A DNA stretch of 64,000 nucleotides, from the NCBI GenBank assembly GCA_034044135.1, contig CP139021.1:630501-694500 (forward strand), given 5' to 3'. The position numbers were made by a program, and so were the translations under genes. The notes beneath the pieces were generated by a model. The model was not told the origin of the DNA. It saw only the letters and a program-made list of their open reading frames with translations, and ran no database searches. Shown piece after piece: positions 9,320 through 16,695 of this stretch. Source of the stretch: Flammeovirgaceae bacterium SG7u.111. GTDB taxonomy: Bacteria; Bacteroidota; Bacteroidia; Cytophagales; Flammeovirgaceae. The stretch's first letter is position 1. Each line of letters starts with the position of its first letter.

Positions 9320-9774
9320 GTAATTAAATCCACAAAAGGACAGATTCTTTGCCAAAAAAAACCTGAGATGTCGGCTAATCAAGTATTTACTTGTATCTAT
9401 TTACTGCTGAAAACTCTAAGTGTTTTTTGGTAAAAATACCAATTGAGCAGTTGGATTATTTAGAAGGGGATGTTTGTATGCGATAAAAACAAAGCCCTGA
9501 GTATGTGTTTGGTTTTTAAAAAGCTAGGGTTTTATGTTTTTGTGGGCTTGGATTCACTGAAAAAGATCCTTATTTAAATCTAAATGTACTAACAATTATT
9601 AAGGATAATTCCTTCTCTGATTACATACGTAATATTTTGTTTGTTTAAGAAAGCAAATTGACTGCACTTATTCAAAGTATGTCGTTATAAAAGTGCTTAC
9701 GAGCATAGGTGGGGTTTTCCTCGCCTCACTAACAACACTTTAGTAAATGGATTTTAATTAAACTGACAAACAAA
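9320..9774. other. 455-bp intergenic region without a recognised gene
   Basis: No open frame of interest and no tRNA-like structure were found. There is one small perfect hairpin TTGGTAAAAATACCAA at 9427-9442 with no T tract. The DNA is AT-rich and probably holds the promoter of the gene at 9775, but no clear TAnnTTTG box was located. Confidence 0.4.
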
Positions 9775-10215
9775 TTGAAAAAGACAGTAAACCGTTCAAT
9801 CAGAATCTTTATAGCCTCGGTATATATCCTAGGGGGCTTGGTGTTCTTCAAACAGAATTATAAAGACCACCAGTTTATAGAAGAGCTTAAGCAAGAAGGA
9901 GTTGCTACTACTGCTGTAGTTAAAGACGTAAAAATAACGAAAGATGGAATTTGTCCTTTTATCGAGTTTAAGGTAAGCGAAGGTGAGAAAGTAGCATTCT
10001 TGGCATTCGAAAACGAAGAGGTTGAAGTAGGTGAAACTGTTGAGGTGAAATATAACCCTGAAAATATTCAGCAAGCAGCAATTCTAGCTGACTTGGAGAA
10101 TTACCCAAGAAATTTCAAAGAGTCCGTATTTGGAAGTGCAGTATTTTGTGCAATCTGCCTTTTTGTATCGGTATTTACCCTAACCAGCAAACGATTCAAA
10201 TTACAAATAGCTTAA
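9775..10215 (+). CDS. Small two-helix membrane protein, DUF3592-like
   Basis: A 146-residue protein starting at TTG (9775), with transmembrane segments near residues 8-26 and 119-138. The roughly 90-residue soluble middle contains a beta-rich stretch with VEVKYNPENIQQAAI. The TM-beta domain-TM pattern and the VxYNPxNP-like motif resemble DUF3592 proteins, whose function is unknown. No ATG lies near the N-terminus, so the TTG start follows from the fit of the first helix. A strong terminator follows at 10239-10272. It appears to be a monocistronic unit. Confidence 0.6.
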   Translation: MKKTVNRSIRIFIASVYILGGLVFFKQNYKDHQFIEELKQEGVATTAVVKDVKITKDGICPFIEFKVSEGEKVAFLAFENEEVEVGETVEVKYNPENIQQAAILADLENYPRNFKESVFGSAVFCAICLFVSVFTLTSKRFKLQIA

Positions 10216-10238
10216 TTGCGATATCACAACTAAATTAC

Positions 10239-10272
10239 AATGCCTCTTCAGCTTTTGGAGGGGCATTTTTTT
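10239..10272 (+). terminator. Rho-independent terminator after the DUF3592-like gene
   Basis: The stem AATGCCTCTTC / GGAGGGGCATT (11 pairs including G-U pairs) has an AGCTTTT-type loop and is followed by a run of seven T. It lies 24 bases past the stop at 10215. Confidence 0.8.
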
Positions 10273-10291
10273 GTATAAAAAAACTCAAAAC

Positions 10292-10804
10292 CTATTGTCT
10301 AGTCAGCTTTGAGATTAAAGCTTCATGCTCTGGATAGGTAGCAGTGAGTTCATTGTATTTTGCCAACTCAAAGTCCTCAAAATCAAATCCAGGTGCTACA
10401 GTGCAGCCTACAAGTGCATATTCATTCCCTTCTTTCATTCTTGAGCCAAACCATGTGCCTGCTGGGACAACTGCTTGGAACACTTCTCCTTCATCGGCAT
10501 TGCTTCCCAAATGTATGTCTTCTCTAGCTCCATCTGGGTGGATTATATGGACTACCATGCTGTCCCCGTAATAGAAATGCCACAGTTCATCGGAGGCTAT
10601 TTTATGAAAAGCTGAGAAGTTTCCGGATTCAATCAAAAAGTAAATGGCAGTGGAGAAAGCTCTTTTCCCAGCGTACCTATCGGGTAATGCTTCTTTGTCA
10701 ATTTTTTCGTTGCTAATGTAAGTTTGCTTGAAATACCCTCCTTCAGGATGTGGCATTAACTCAAGTTTTTTTACCCAATACTCTACTGGCTTTTTTTCCA
10801 TCAT
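10292..10804 (-). CDS. Cupin-fold protein of the DUF985 family
   Basis: A 170-residue single-domain cupin. Family motifs are MPHPEGGYFKQTY near residue 17, AIYFLIESGNFSAFHKI with the cupin metal-ligand-like His, DELWHFYYGDS, and VVPAGTWFGSR followed by ALVGCTVAPGFDFEDFEL. These match DUF985/YML079w-like cupins almost along the full length. The enzyme activity is not established; members are suspected sugar-binding or isomerase-like proteins. The gene is alone on minus, converging with the gene that ends at 10215. Confidence 0.85.
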   Translation of the reverse strand: MMEKKPVEYWVKKLELMPHPEGGYFKQTYISNEKIDKEALPDRYAGKRAFSTAIYFLIESGNFSAFHKIASDELWHFYYGDSMVVHIIHPDGAREDIHLGSNADEGEVFQAVVPAGTWFGSRMKEGNEYALVGCTVAPGFDFEDFELAKYNELTATYPEHEALISKLTRQ

Positions 10805-10870
10805 AACCGAAGAATAGCATTTGAAAATGAATTCAAATATATGGATGAAATTTAAAAATTTGGTTGGGAC

Positions 10871-10906
10871 AAAAAATAAGGACTCAGAAATGAGTTCTTA
10901 TTTTTT
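10871..10906 (-). terminator. Terminator after the C-terminal processing protease gene
   Basis: A near-perfect hairpin, AAAAAATAAGGACTCA / TGAGTTCTTATTTTTT with a GAAA loop, lies just below the stop of the protease gene at 10928. On the minus strand it ends in a T tract. Confidence 0.75.
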
Positions 10907-10927
10907 GCAGCTTACTTTCTAATTCAA

Positions 10928-12598
10928 TTAGTCTTTGAAAGTTCCAGGTGATAAAACAGTAGAGTAATTATCGGAATCGCCTAGAAGCGCTACTGCTGTT
11001 TGGATATCCTTATCGTAATCAAAAGTTGCTTCAATCGCTCCCCTTTGCAAGTAATAACGAGTGGCAATTTCAATTTCGATAAACTTCTTTATTTCATCTT
11101 TGAACTTGAACAAATCCGAATCCTTGTTGTGGGAAATCTTGGTTTCAAGATCAGTTATTTGGGCTTGTATATCATCGTAGTATTTTTCCGATTTTGCATT
11201 TGCCACGAATTCATTCAACAAATATTCTACTTTTGTAGTGTAGTCATATTCCTTGTCACTCAACCACTTGGCAAATTCTTGATACTGGCTGTCTGTTAAT
11301 GAGAAAGCTTTTGCATCAGGTATAGATGGGTGGTTGTAGTAAAAATCAGTTGCGTAATCGAAAATCAATCCCTTGTTAATAAGAGTACGAGTGATTGGTG
11401 CTACACTTTCGTATTCAGTGCTTAAATCAGGGTCAATTCCCCCTCCATCAAATACAATTCTTCCGCCTTTAGTCTTAAAAGCAACCCTTAGAGAGTCAGG
11501 TACTTTATCTGCTTGTCCATTTTCATTGCGGTGCGAATAGTCAATTTCCTGTATGCATCTTCCACTAGGAATATGGTACTTAGCTACTGTTACCTTAAGC
11601 TTGGCATTGTATGAAAGTGAACGAGTAGCTTGTACAAGACCTTTTCCAAAAGATCTTTTTCCTATCAATACTCCTCGGTCATAATCTTGAATAACGCCTG
11701 CAACAATCTCTGACGCTGAAGCACTCGACCTGTCAATTAGTACGGCAAGAGGAATTTCTGTATCAGTAGGGTTGTTCAATGCTCTATGAACCTTATTCCA
11801 ATCCTTGATTTTACCTCTTGTGCTTACTATTTCAGAAGACTTTGGCAGGAATAAGTTAGATATGTTGATGGCTTCGCTTAAAAGTCCACCAGGGTTGCCT
11901 CTTAGGTCTAGCACTATGCTAGTAGCTCCTTGTTTCTTAAGATCTAATAATGCACTTTTTACTTCTTTGCTAGCATTTTGAGTAAAGTCAGTAAGCTTGA
12001 TCAAGCCAATGTTCTCTTGTACCATGCCATAATAGGGCACATTTTTTAGCTGGATATTTTCCCTTTTTAACGTAAGGTCAAAAGCAGAGATTTCATCGGG
12101 GCGTTTGATCTTAAGGTTTATTTCAGAACCTGCCTGCCCTTTCAAAAGCTTGCTGATTTCATTGATAGAAAATTCACTGACATTTATGCCATCAACTTCT
12201 AGTAGCTCGTCACCTATTTTTATACCTGCTTTGTCGGCAGCAAAACCTTCATTGGGCATGATGATTTTTATCTTGTCGCCTTTTCTACCTATAATGGCTC
12301 CAATCCCTCCATATTCACCAGTGGTCATCGTCCTGTAATCATCTATTTGATCTTCGGGGATGTAATTAGTATAAGGATCTAGTGTGCCTAGCATAGAGGC
12401 AATACCTGTGTTTACCAAGTCAGTTGGGTCGATTTCATCTACATAATAGCGGTTGACCTCCTTGAAGAGTGTGGTAAAAATGTCAAGATTTTTGGCAATC
12501 TCGAAGTATTTGTCTGAAGGTCTGAACGCAAACAGGGATGCGACAGAAACGATGATCAAAATTGCGAATTTGAATTTTCTCGACTTCAACTTTCCCAT
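10928..12598 (-). CDS. C-terminal processing serine protease (S41, CtpA/Prc type)
   Basis: A 556-residue protease with an N-terminal membrane anchor (about residues 10-25). A PDZ domain (about 95-175, YGGIGAIIGRKGDKIKI) is followed by an S41 catalytic domain. The catalytic Ser is expected at S296 in SSASASEIVAG and the general base Lys at K319 in GKRSFGKGLVQ. The DLRGNPGGLLSEA motif is also present. The C-terminal extension of about 150 residues is longer than in short CtpA enzymes and is common in Bacteroidota homologues. It cleaves unfolded or C-terminally tagged periplasmic proteins. A terminator hairpin lies at 10871-10906. Confidence 0.92.
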   Translation of the reverse strand: MGKLKSRKFKFAILIIVSVASLFAFRPSDKYFEIAKNLDIFTTLFKEVNRYYVDEIDPTDLVNTGIASMLGTLDPYTNYIPEDQIDDYRTMTTGEYGGIGAIIGRKGDKIKIIMPNEGFAADKAGIKIGDELLEVDGINVSEFSINEISKLLKGQAGSEINLKIKRPDEISAFDLTLKRENIQLKNVPYYGMVQENIGLIKLTDFTQNASKEVKSALLDLKKQGATSIVLDLRGNPGGLLSEAINISNLFLPKSSEIVSTRGKIKDWNKVHRALNNPTDTEIPLAVLIDRSSASASEIVAGVIQDYDRGVLIGKRSFGKGLVQATRSLSYNAKLKVTVAKYHIPSGRCIQEIDYSHRNENGQADKVPDSLRVAFKTKGGRIVFDGGGIDPDLSTEYESVAPITRTLINKGLIFDYATDFYYNHPSIPDAKAFSLTDSQYQEFAKWLSDKEYDYTTKVEYLLNEFVANAKSEKYYDDIQAQITDLETKISHNKDSDLFKFKDEIKKFIEIEIATRYYLQRGAIEATFDYDKDIQTAVALLGDSDNYSTVLSPGTFKD

Positions 12599-12915
12599 AG
12601 TAACTTAAAAAGATGTTTTAAGATTTAATGTAAGCCAATTTTATGCAAGTTTTATAAAAAACCAATAACTTTTTAAGTTATGTGGGTTTCTGTAGATGAG
12701 CAAATGGCTTTATTTATCATTTGTATTGCTAATACTTTAGTATTAAATATAGCAATGATTTATAGTTTTTGAAAATCTGTATGCTTAACAAACCTTGCTA
12801 ATTATCTGAAATTAGCCAAGCTCTATTCAGCTAATACGAGATCTGCATCCAGATGAGTTAATGTTTTTTACTAACAACGCTTTTACGATAAAAGGTTTGT
12901 AGGTAGCTAGTTTAT
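12599..12915. other. 317-bp region between rnpA and the protease gene
   Basis: No gene is seen. It contains a terminator-like hairpin for the rnpA transcript (12654-12690) and an imperfect hairpin around 12798-12822 (GCTAATT / AATTAGC) with no T tract. The promoter of the protease gene should be here, but no good -7 box was found. Confidence 0.4.
12654..12690 (-). terminator. Probable terminator of the rpmH-rnpA transcript
   Basis: On the minus strand an AACC-ATAACTT / AAGTTAT-GGTT hairpin with a short loop is followed by TTTTTTAT. The stem has a few unpaired bases. It lies about 225 bases past the rnpA stop, so it is a tentative call. Confidence 0.4.
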
Positions 12916-13347
12916 TTAAGATTGATTTTTCGGGTTGGAGGCTAATGCGACCTTTTCAAGTGCTTTTATTAGTTGCTTTTCTATCTTGTCAAAAGGCAAT
13001 ATGGTCTTGTCTACATAAATGATTGCCAGTGACTTAATAGTGTTTTTTTTCTCACTATCCCAAACGGTATTTTTATTCAAACGATAAGCTTCCCGTATTC
13101 GTCTTTTAATCAAGTTCCTATCTACTGCCTTTTTGAAAATTCGCTTAGGGACAGATATTAAAACCTGCGGAAATGCAACATATTCGTCTGTTTCTGAAAG
13201 TAAGACAAACAACACCTTGAAAGGGTGGGAAAATTGGCTCTTTTTTGAGGTAAATACCTTTTGGATCTCTTTTCTTGAAGAAAGCCTTTCGGTCTTAGGA
13301 AAAGTGAATAGGTGATTTTGGGAAGGGGAATATGAGGATTCACTCAT
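12916..13347 (-). CDS. rnpA: Ribonuclease P protein component
   Basis: A 143-residue basic protein that binds the RNase P RNA and helps 5' maturation of tRNA. The characteristic RNR-box appears as FKKAVDRNLIKRRIREAYR (about residues 81-99). TERLSSRKEIQKVF near the N-terminus and VLISVPKRIFKKA also match the family. An in-frame start exists upstream at 13455, but its 36 extra residues are hydrophobic and unlike the family. The ATG at 13347 (MSESSYSPSQNHLF) gives a more usual length. rpmH lies directly upstream, the classical rpmH-rnpA pair. Confidence 0.92.
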   Translation of the reverse strand: MSESSYSPSQNHLFTFPKTERLSSRKEIQKVFTSKKSQFSHPFKVLFVLLSETDEYVAFPQVLISVPKRIFKKAVDRNLIKRRIREAYRLNKNTVWDSEKKNTIKSLAIIYVDKTILPFDKIEKQLIKALEKVALASNPKNQS

Positions 13348-13522
13348 AAAATACAAGCCAAGTATACTGTGAAAAAGCTTGGATGGGAATAGGCAGAACT
13401 GCTTTGTTTTGATATCTGTTGCATACACAAAACAAGCAAACACTAAAGATACCACGCAGAAGTGGAATTAGTATTTGCTTGTTTATAAGTATGAATACAT
13501 AGCACTTGGCTATGGAAGATCC

Positions 13523-13681
13523 TTACGCTTTGTGTCTACGTTCGCTAGAAACGCTTAGTTTTTTTCTGCCTTTAGCCCTTCTTTTGGCTAAGACAGCTCT
13601 ACCAGCAGGTGTCGTCATTCTTGAACGAAACCCATGTTTGTTTCTTCTCTTACGGTTCGATGGTTGATATGTCCTTTTCAT
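13523..13681 (-). CDS. rpmH: Ribosomal protein L34
   Basis: A 52-codon frame beginning ATG at 13681 and ending TAA at 13523-13525. The translation starts [19 protein letters not shown], continues [20 protein letters not shown] and ends KRHKA-like (ERRHKA). This is the canonical bacterial L34 sequence and length. It is the first gene of the rpmH-rnpA unit, with a clear promoter box upstream at 13718-13725. Confidence 0.98.
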   Translation of the reverse strand: MKRTYQPSNRKRRNKHGFRSRMTTPAGRAVLAKRRAKGRKKLSVSSERRHKA

Positions 13682-13717
13682 GGATGTTCTGTTTTACTGC
13701 TATCTTTTTTGAGTTTG

Positions 13718-13725
13718 CAAAGATA
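13718..13725 (-). promoter_or_regulatory. -7 box of the rpmH-rnpA promoter
   Basis: On the minus strand this reads TATCTTTG, a perfect TAnnTTTG element. Transcription would start near 13712 and give a leader of about 30 nt. The -33 region about 20 bases upstream is T-rich (CTTTT) rather than a perfect TTTG. Confidence 0.6.
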
Positions 13726-13796
13726 GATATTTTTAGTAAAAAACTAAAAGTTGTCTTTAAAAAATGAACGAGTTTACATGAAATTCATGATTTTGA

Positions 13797-14029
13797 GAAA
13801 AAACAGGTAGAAATAGTGGCTTCGACGAAGGGTTCATCGAAGTAAATTGATGTTTACCGAGCCATTGGTCTGGTTGGTCGAATGCAGACATCTAGTCTGA
13901 AAATAGCCCCGTTAGTATTAGTGAAGTTTGGATGGTAATAAACATCCAATTTCAAGTAGGATATTTTAAGGATTATTTGGTTTAATTGTTAAGGAGACCC
14001 CATCTCGATTCGAGGTGGGGTCTTTTTTT
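13797..14029 (+). ncRNA. Candidate structured non-coding RNA before pgmB
   Basis: No open frame is present, yet the plus strand contains a series of hairpins ending in a very strong intrinsic terminator. Seen directly: CTTCGA (13820-13825) with TCGAAG (13837-13842); CAGAC (13885-13889) with GTCTG (13895-13899); TGGATG (13929-13934) with CATCCA (13943-13948). The terminator follows at 13995-14029. The only gene upstream (rpmH) points away, so the terminator must end a transcript starting inside this gap. A weak TGATTTTG -7-like box lies near 13788-13795. The size (about 230 nt) is near that of 6S-like RNAs, but I cannot assign a family. The start is an estimate. Confidence 0.45.
13995..14029 (+). 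terminator. Strong rho-independent terminator upstream of pgmB
   Basis: The arms AGACCCCATCTCGA and TCGAGGTGGGGTCT can form up to 14 pairs (one G-U) and are followed by seven T. No coding gene lies upstream on this strand within 3.7 kb, so it implies a non-coding transcript. Confidence 0.85.
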
Positions 14030-14104
14030 GTGTTTTTTCTTGCCTTTAATATCCAGAAAGCTACATTCGTACAAAAGTATTTTTCCTCTTAACACATAAA
14101 AGAC

Positions 14105-14752
14105 ATGGCATTAGCAAAGGCTTGTATTTTTGACCTTGATGGGGTTGTAGTTGATACGGCAAAGTATCATTATTTAGCTTGGAAACGCTTGGCAGAAGAG
14201 CTTGGTTTTGATTTTACAAAAGAAGATAATGAACTCCTTAAAGGGGTGAGTAGGGTTCGGTCTTTCCAAATTATACTTGAAATAGGAGGGAAAGAACTCT
14301 CAGAAGAGGCTTTTCAGGAGGCAATGGATAAAAAGAACAAGTGGTATTTAGAGTATATCTATAAGATGACGCCAGAGGAAATCCTTCCTGGGGTCTCAGA
14401 CTTTCTTTCATTATTGAAAGACAATGGGATTAAGATAGCTTTGGGCTCAGCGAGTAAAAATGCGAAAACTATTTTGGAGCAAATAAAGATGCTGGACGCA
14501 TTTGATGCCATAGTGGATGGAACGCATGTGAGCAAACCAAAACCTGATCCTGAAGTATTTTTGATAGGAGCTAAGGAGCTGGGAGTAGAACCTACAGAAT
14601 GTGTAGTGTTTGAAGATGCAATAGCTGGCGTGGAGGCAGCTAAAAATGGCAATATGCATTGTATAGGTGTAGGAGATCCAGAAGTATTGGGTAAAGCCGA
14701 TTTTGTAATATCAACCTTCGAAGGCTTGGGATTGGATAGAATTGATTTTTAG
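14105..14752 (+). CDS. pgmB: Beta-phosphoglucomutase
   Basis: A 215-residue HAD-superfamily enzyme that interconverts beta-glucose 1-phosphate and glucose 6-phosphate. The nucleophile motif is CIFDLDGVVVDTA (Asp10 and Asp12). KGVSRVRS is the substrate-specificity loop of beta-PGM rather than of phosphoglycolate phosphatases. GSASKNAK gives the motif II Ser, KPKPDPEVF holds the motif III Lys, and VVFEDAIAGVEAA gives motif IV. Its usual partners, maltose or trehalose phosphorylases, are not adjacent. It stands as a single gene behind the candidate RNA and its terminator. Confidence 0.9.
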   Translation: MALAKACIFDLDGVVVDTAKYHYLAWKRLAEELGFDFTKEDNELLKGVSRVRSFQIILEIGGKELSEEAFQEAMDKKNKWYLEYIYKMTPEEILPGVSDFLSLLKDNGIKIALGSASKNAKTILEQIKMLDAFDAIVDGTHVSKPKPDPEVFLIGAKELGVEPTECVVFEDAIAGVEAAKNGNMHCIGVGDPEVLGKADFVISTFEGLGLDRIDF

Positions 14753-14753
14753 A

Positions 14754-14790
14754 TAAAAAAAGCCCCAAATGTTATGTATAACTTTTGGGG
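14754..14790 (-). terminator. Terminator of the TPR-like gene on minus
   Basis: The hairpin CCCCAAATGTTAT / ATAACTTTTGGGG has one mismatch. On the minus strand it is followed by GCTTTTTTTATC. It sits between convergent genes and abuts the pgmB stop. Confidence 0.7.
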
Positions 14791-14835
14791 TGCACTTCAC
14801 ATTGCAGGGCTTTTCACTTATGAACCTTTGGTAGG

Positions 14836-15249
14836 TTATTGTTTTCTTAAGTCGAACATTTTGGCTTGAAGCATAGACGCATCAAAGCTATCTGTCGATT
14901 TTTTGCCCAATGCCATGCTTTCCATGTACCAAGCTACCGCTTTTTCTGGAAGGTTATTCACTCGGTAATAATCACCCATTACTTCAGTATTAAATTGGGT
15001 CTTTTTTATTTCAATTGATTTGTGAATCCATTCAGAGGCTTCTTTCATGTTTACCTTCTTTTTAATGCACAGTTGAGCTGCTTCAGCTAGTGTTTTCCAA
15101 TCATCGGGTGCTGCTTTTTCCACAGAGGCTCTAGCTTTTTCAACTACTTTTTCTCCGCCTATAGAGGCAAATAGATGGTTGCCAGAAATAATTAAAAGTG
15201 CTGCGGTAAATAAGGAGATTTTTTGGGATAAGCTTGTTACAGATTTCAT
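14836..15249 (-). CDS. Small exported TPR-like protein of unknown function
   Basis: A 137-residue protein with an N-terminal signal sequence (hydrophobic stretch about 12-28, likely cleavage after LFA). It is followed by two to three helical repeats of TPR character: DWKTLAEAAQLCIKKKVNMKEA and later GDYYRVNNLPEKAVAWYMESMAL (given as positions about 93-115). Only one or two TPR units are intact. It is probably periplasmic. I do not recognise a named family, and the neighbours give no functional hint. Confidence 0.6.
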   Translation of the reverse strand: MKSVTSLSQKISLFTAALLIISGNHLFASIGGEKVVEKARASVEKAAPDDWKTLAEAAQLCIKKKVNMKEASEWIHKSIEIKKTQFNTEVMGDYYRVNNLPEKAVAWYMESMALGKKSTDSFDASMLQAKMFDLRKQ

Positions 15250-15413
15250 AATTAGATAAGTTTTATGTTTTGTAATTATAGTTTGACACTACTTACCCTT
15301 TGTGCAAATCTGCTATCTTTTTTGTTTAATAATTTGTAAATCAGTTATTTATATCGAGTACTCTTATCCTTGATGTGTACGGATTCTTACACAGGTCGCC
15401 AAAAGCGTACATA

Positions 15414-16478
15414 TCACCTAATTGGGGTTACCCTAACCTGTTCATCCAGAACCTTTTGACATAAGCCAAGGTCCAAGTCAGTATAGTTTAGGAAGTAAAC
15501 ATGATCTATTTGGCAATCAGGGTTGTCTTCCATATAAGCTACTGCTGTGTTTATGAGTAAATCAGCGGTTTGGAATAGGTCTCTTCCCGCAGTTCCCGTG
15601 CCCATAAGTGGAAATAGGATGCTTTTTGGATTAAGCTCCTTGTATTCGGCAAGTTCGGCTTCTTTTAGACAGCTTACTATGCAATCTTGAATATTTTCAA
15701 TAGGCAAATACCCATGTCCTGGCTGTCCCCTAGATGAGGCTACATGAAAAACCTGTTTAACATTATTGCTTCTTTCCAGTTCCCCCGCAATGGTGGATAT
15801 TACTGCTGTAGACTCCACTCTCAGTATGCCTACAAGTTTAGCTTTCAGTTCTTCGTAGATCGTGTCTTTGTCTACCATTTTGGAAACTTTATGGCGACTT
15901 GCTCCTAAATAGCGGATAATTCCCGAGATGGAGTTGTCGTAAAAGCGGGCTAGCTGCATGTTTGTATTTTCCGAATTCACCCAGATGTCCACTTCATCTA
16001 CTTGTGTGATATTTCCCGTTATTAACCGGATTTCTTTAGAAGGAACCTGCTTTATTTTATACCTGTAGATGTCTTTAAAGGCGAGTGGTTTTGCTATCCT
16101 CTTTCCTTCCTTGCTGTTGTCCATCATGGTTTGCTGTGCCCGTTCTCTTTTGAGTTTGTCGAGGTCAGCCCTTAGTTTATCTGTATCTATTCCTTTGGTA
16201 GAGGCTTTTACCCCATAATACCATGTAAGAATAAATGCACCAAATGCGCCGCCTACCTTGAAGCCCATAAATGAACCATCTGCTTGGGCGCTTGGAAAAA
16301 AGAAGGAGATGAGGAAGGCAGGAAAGATGGCGATTAAAAGCCAGGTGATTACTATTGCGCTATTAAAATTTTTTCTATTTGTATCCTTGGAATAGTAATA
16401 ATAAGAGAACAGTCCTAAAATGAGGCAACTTACAGCAACTGCTACTATGATATTTTGTGCAACGTCTTTTACGTCCAT
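15414..16478 (-). CDS. Membrane-anchored macro-domain protein
   Basis: A 354-residue protein with three predicted transmembrane helices (about residues 8-28, 40-61 and 73-90), a charged coil (about 98-120) and a C-terminal macro domain (about 149-350). The first macro loop reads GNITQVDEVDIWVNSENTN, with VNSEN in place of the usual VNAAN. The second nucleotide loop is FPLMGTGTAGRD, matching the FPxxGTGxxG signature. The GGG(V/I)D loop of ADP-ribose hydrolases is replaced by MQLARFYDNSISG, so it may sense or bind an NAD-derived ligand rather than hydrolyse ADP-ribosyl groups. It stands alone on minus, divergent from the SpoIIE sensor. Confidence 0.75.
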   Translation of the reverse strand: MDVKDVAQNIIVAVAVSCLILGLFSYYYYSKDTNRKNFNSAIVITWLLIAIFPAFLISFFFPSAQADGSFMGFKVGGAFGAFILTWYYGVKASTKGIDTDKLRADLDKLKRERAQQTMMDNSKEGKRIAKPLAFKDIYRYKIKQVPSKEIRLITGNITQVDEVDIWVNSENTNMQLARFYDNSISGIIRYLGASRHKVSKMVDKDTIYEELKAKLVGILRVESTAVISTIAGELERSNNVKQVFHVASSRGQPGHGYLPIENIQDCIVSCLKEAELAEYKELNPKSILFPLMGTGTAGRDLFQTADLLINTAVAYMEDNPDCQIDHVYFLNYTDLDLGLCQKVLDEQVRVTPIR

Positions 16479-16695
16479 TTGGCTAAAAATTATGTCTAAT
16501 TCCCAATTTTCAAAAAATACCTTTCATTTCAAATAGAATACTTGGGAAAATGTCTCGCTAGCAAAATTTTCTGCTAAAAGTAGCTGTGAATACTTTCCAT
16601 GTAAGGTATTCAAAAATATTTTATCAATATAGCGTTAAGCTCAAAGCAACCGAGTTCGCTTTTTAGTGCAAAGAACTACTTAAACTTTACTCCCA

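Noticed and set aside
9427-9442. Small perfect hairpin in the 9.3-9.8 kb gap
   Set aside because: Six-bp arms without a T tract are too weak to call a terminator or RNA element.
13348-13455. Upstream extension of rnpA starting at 13455
   Set aside because: The 36 extra residues are hydrophobic and foreign to the family; the ATG at 13347 gives the normal protein.
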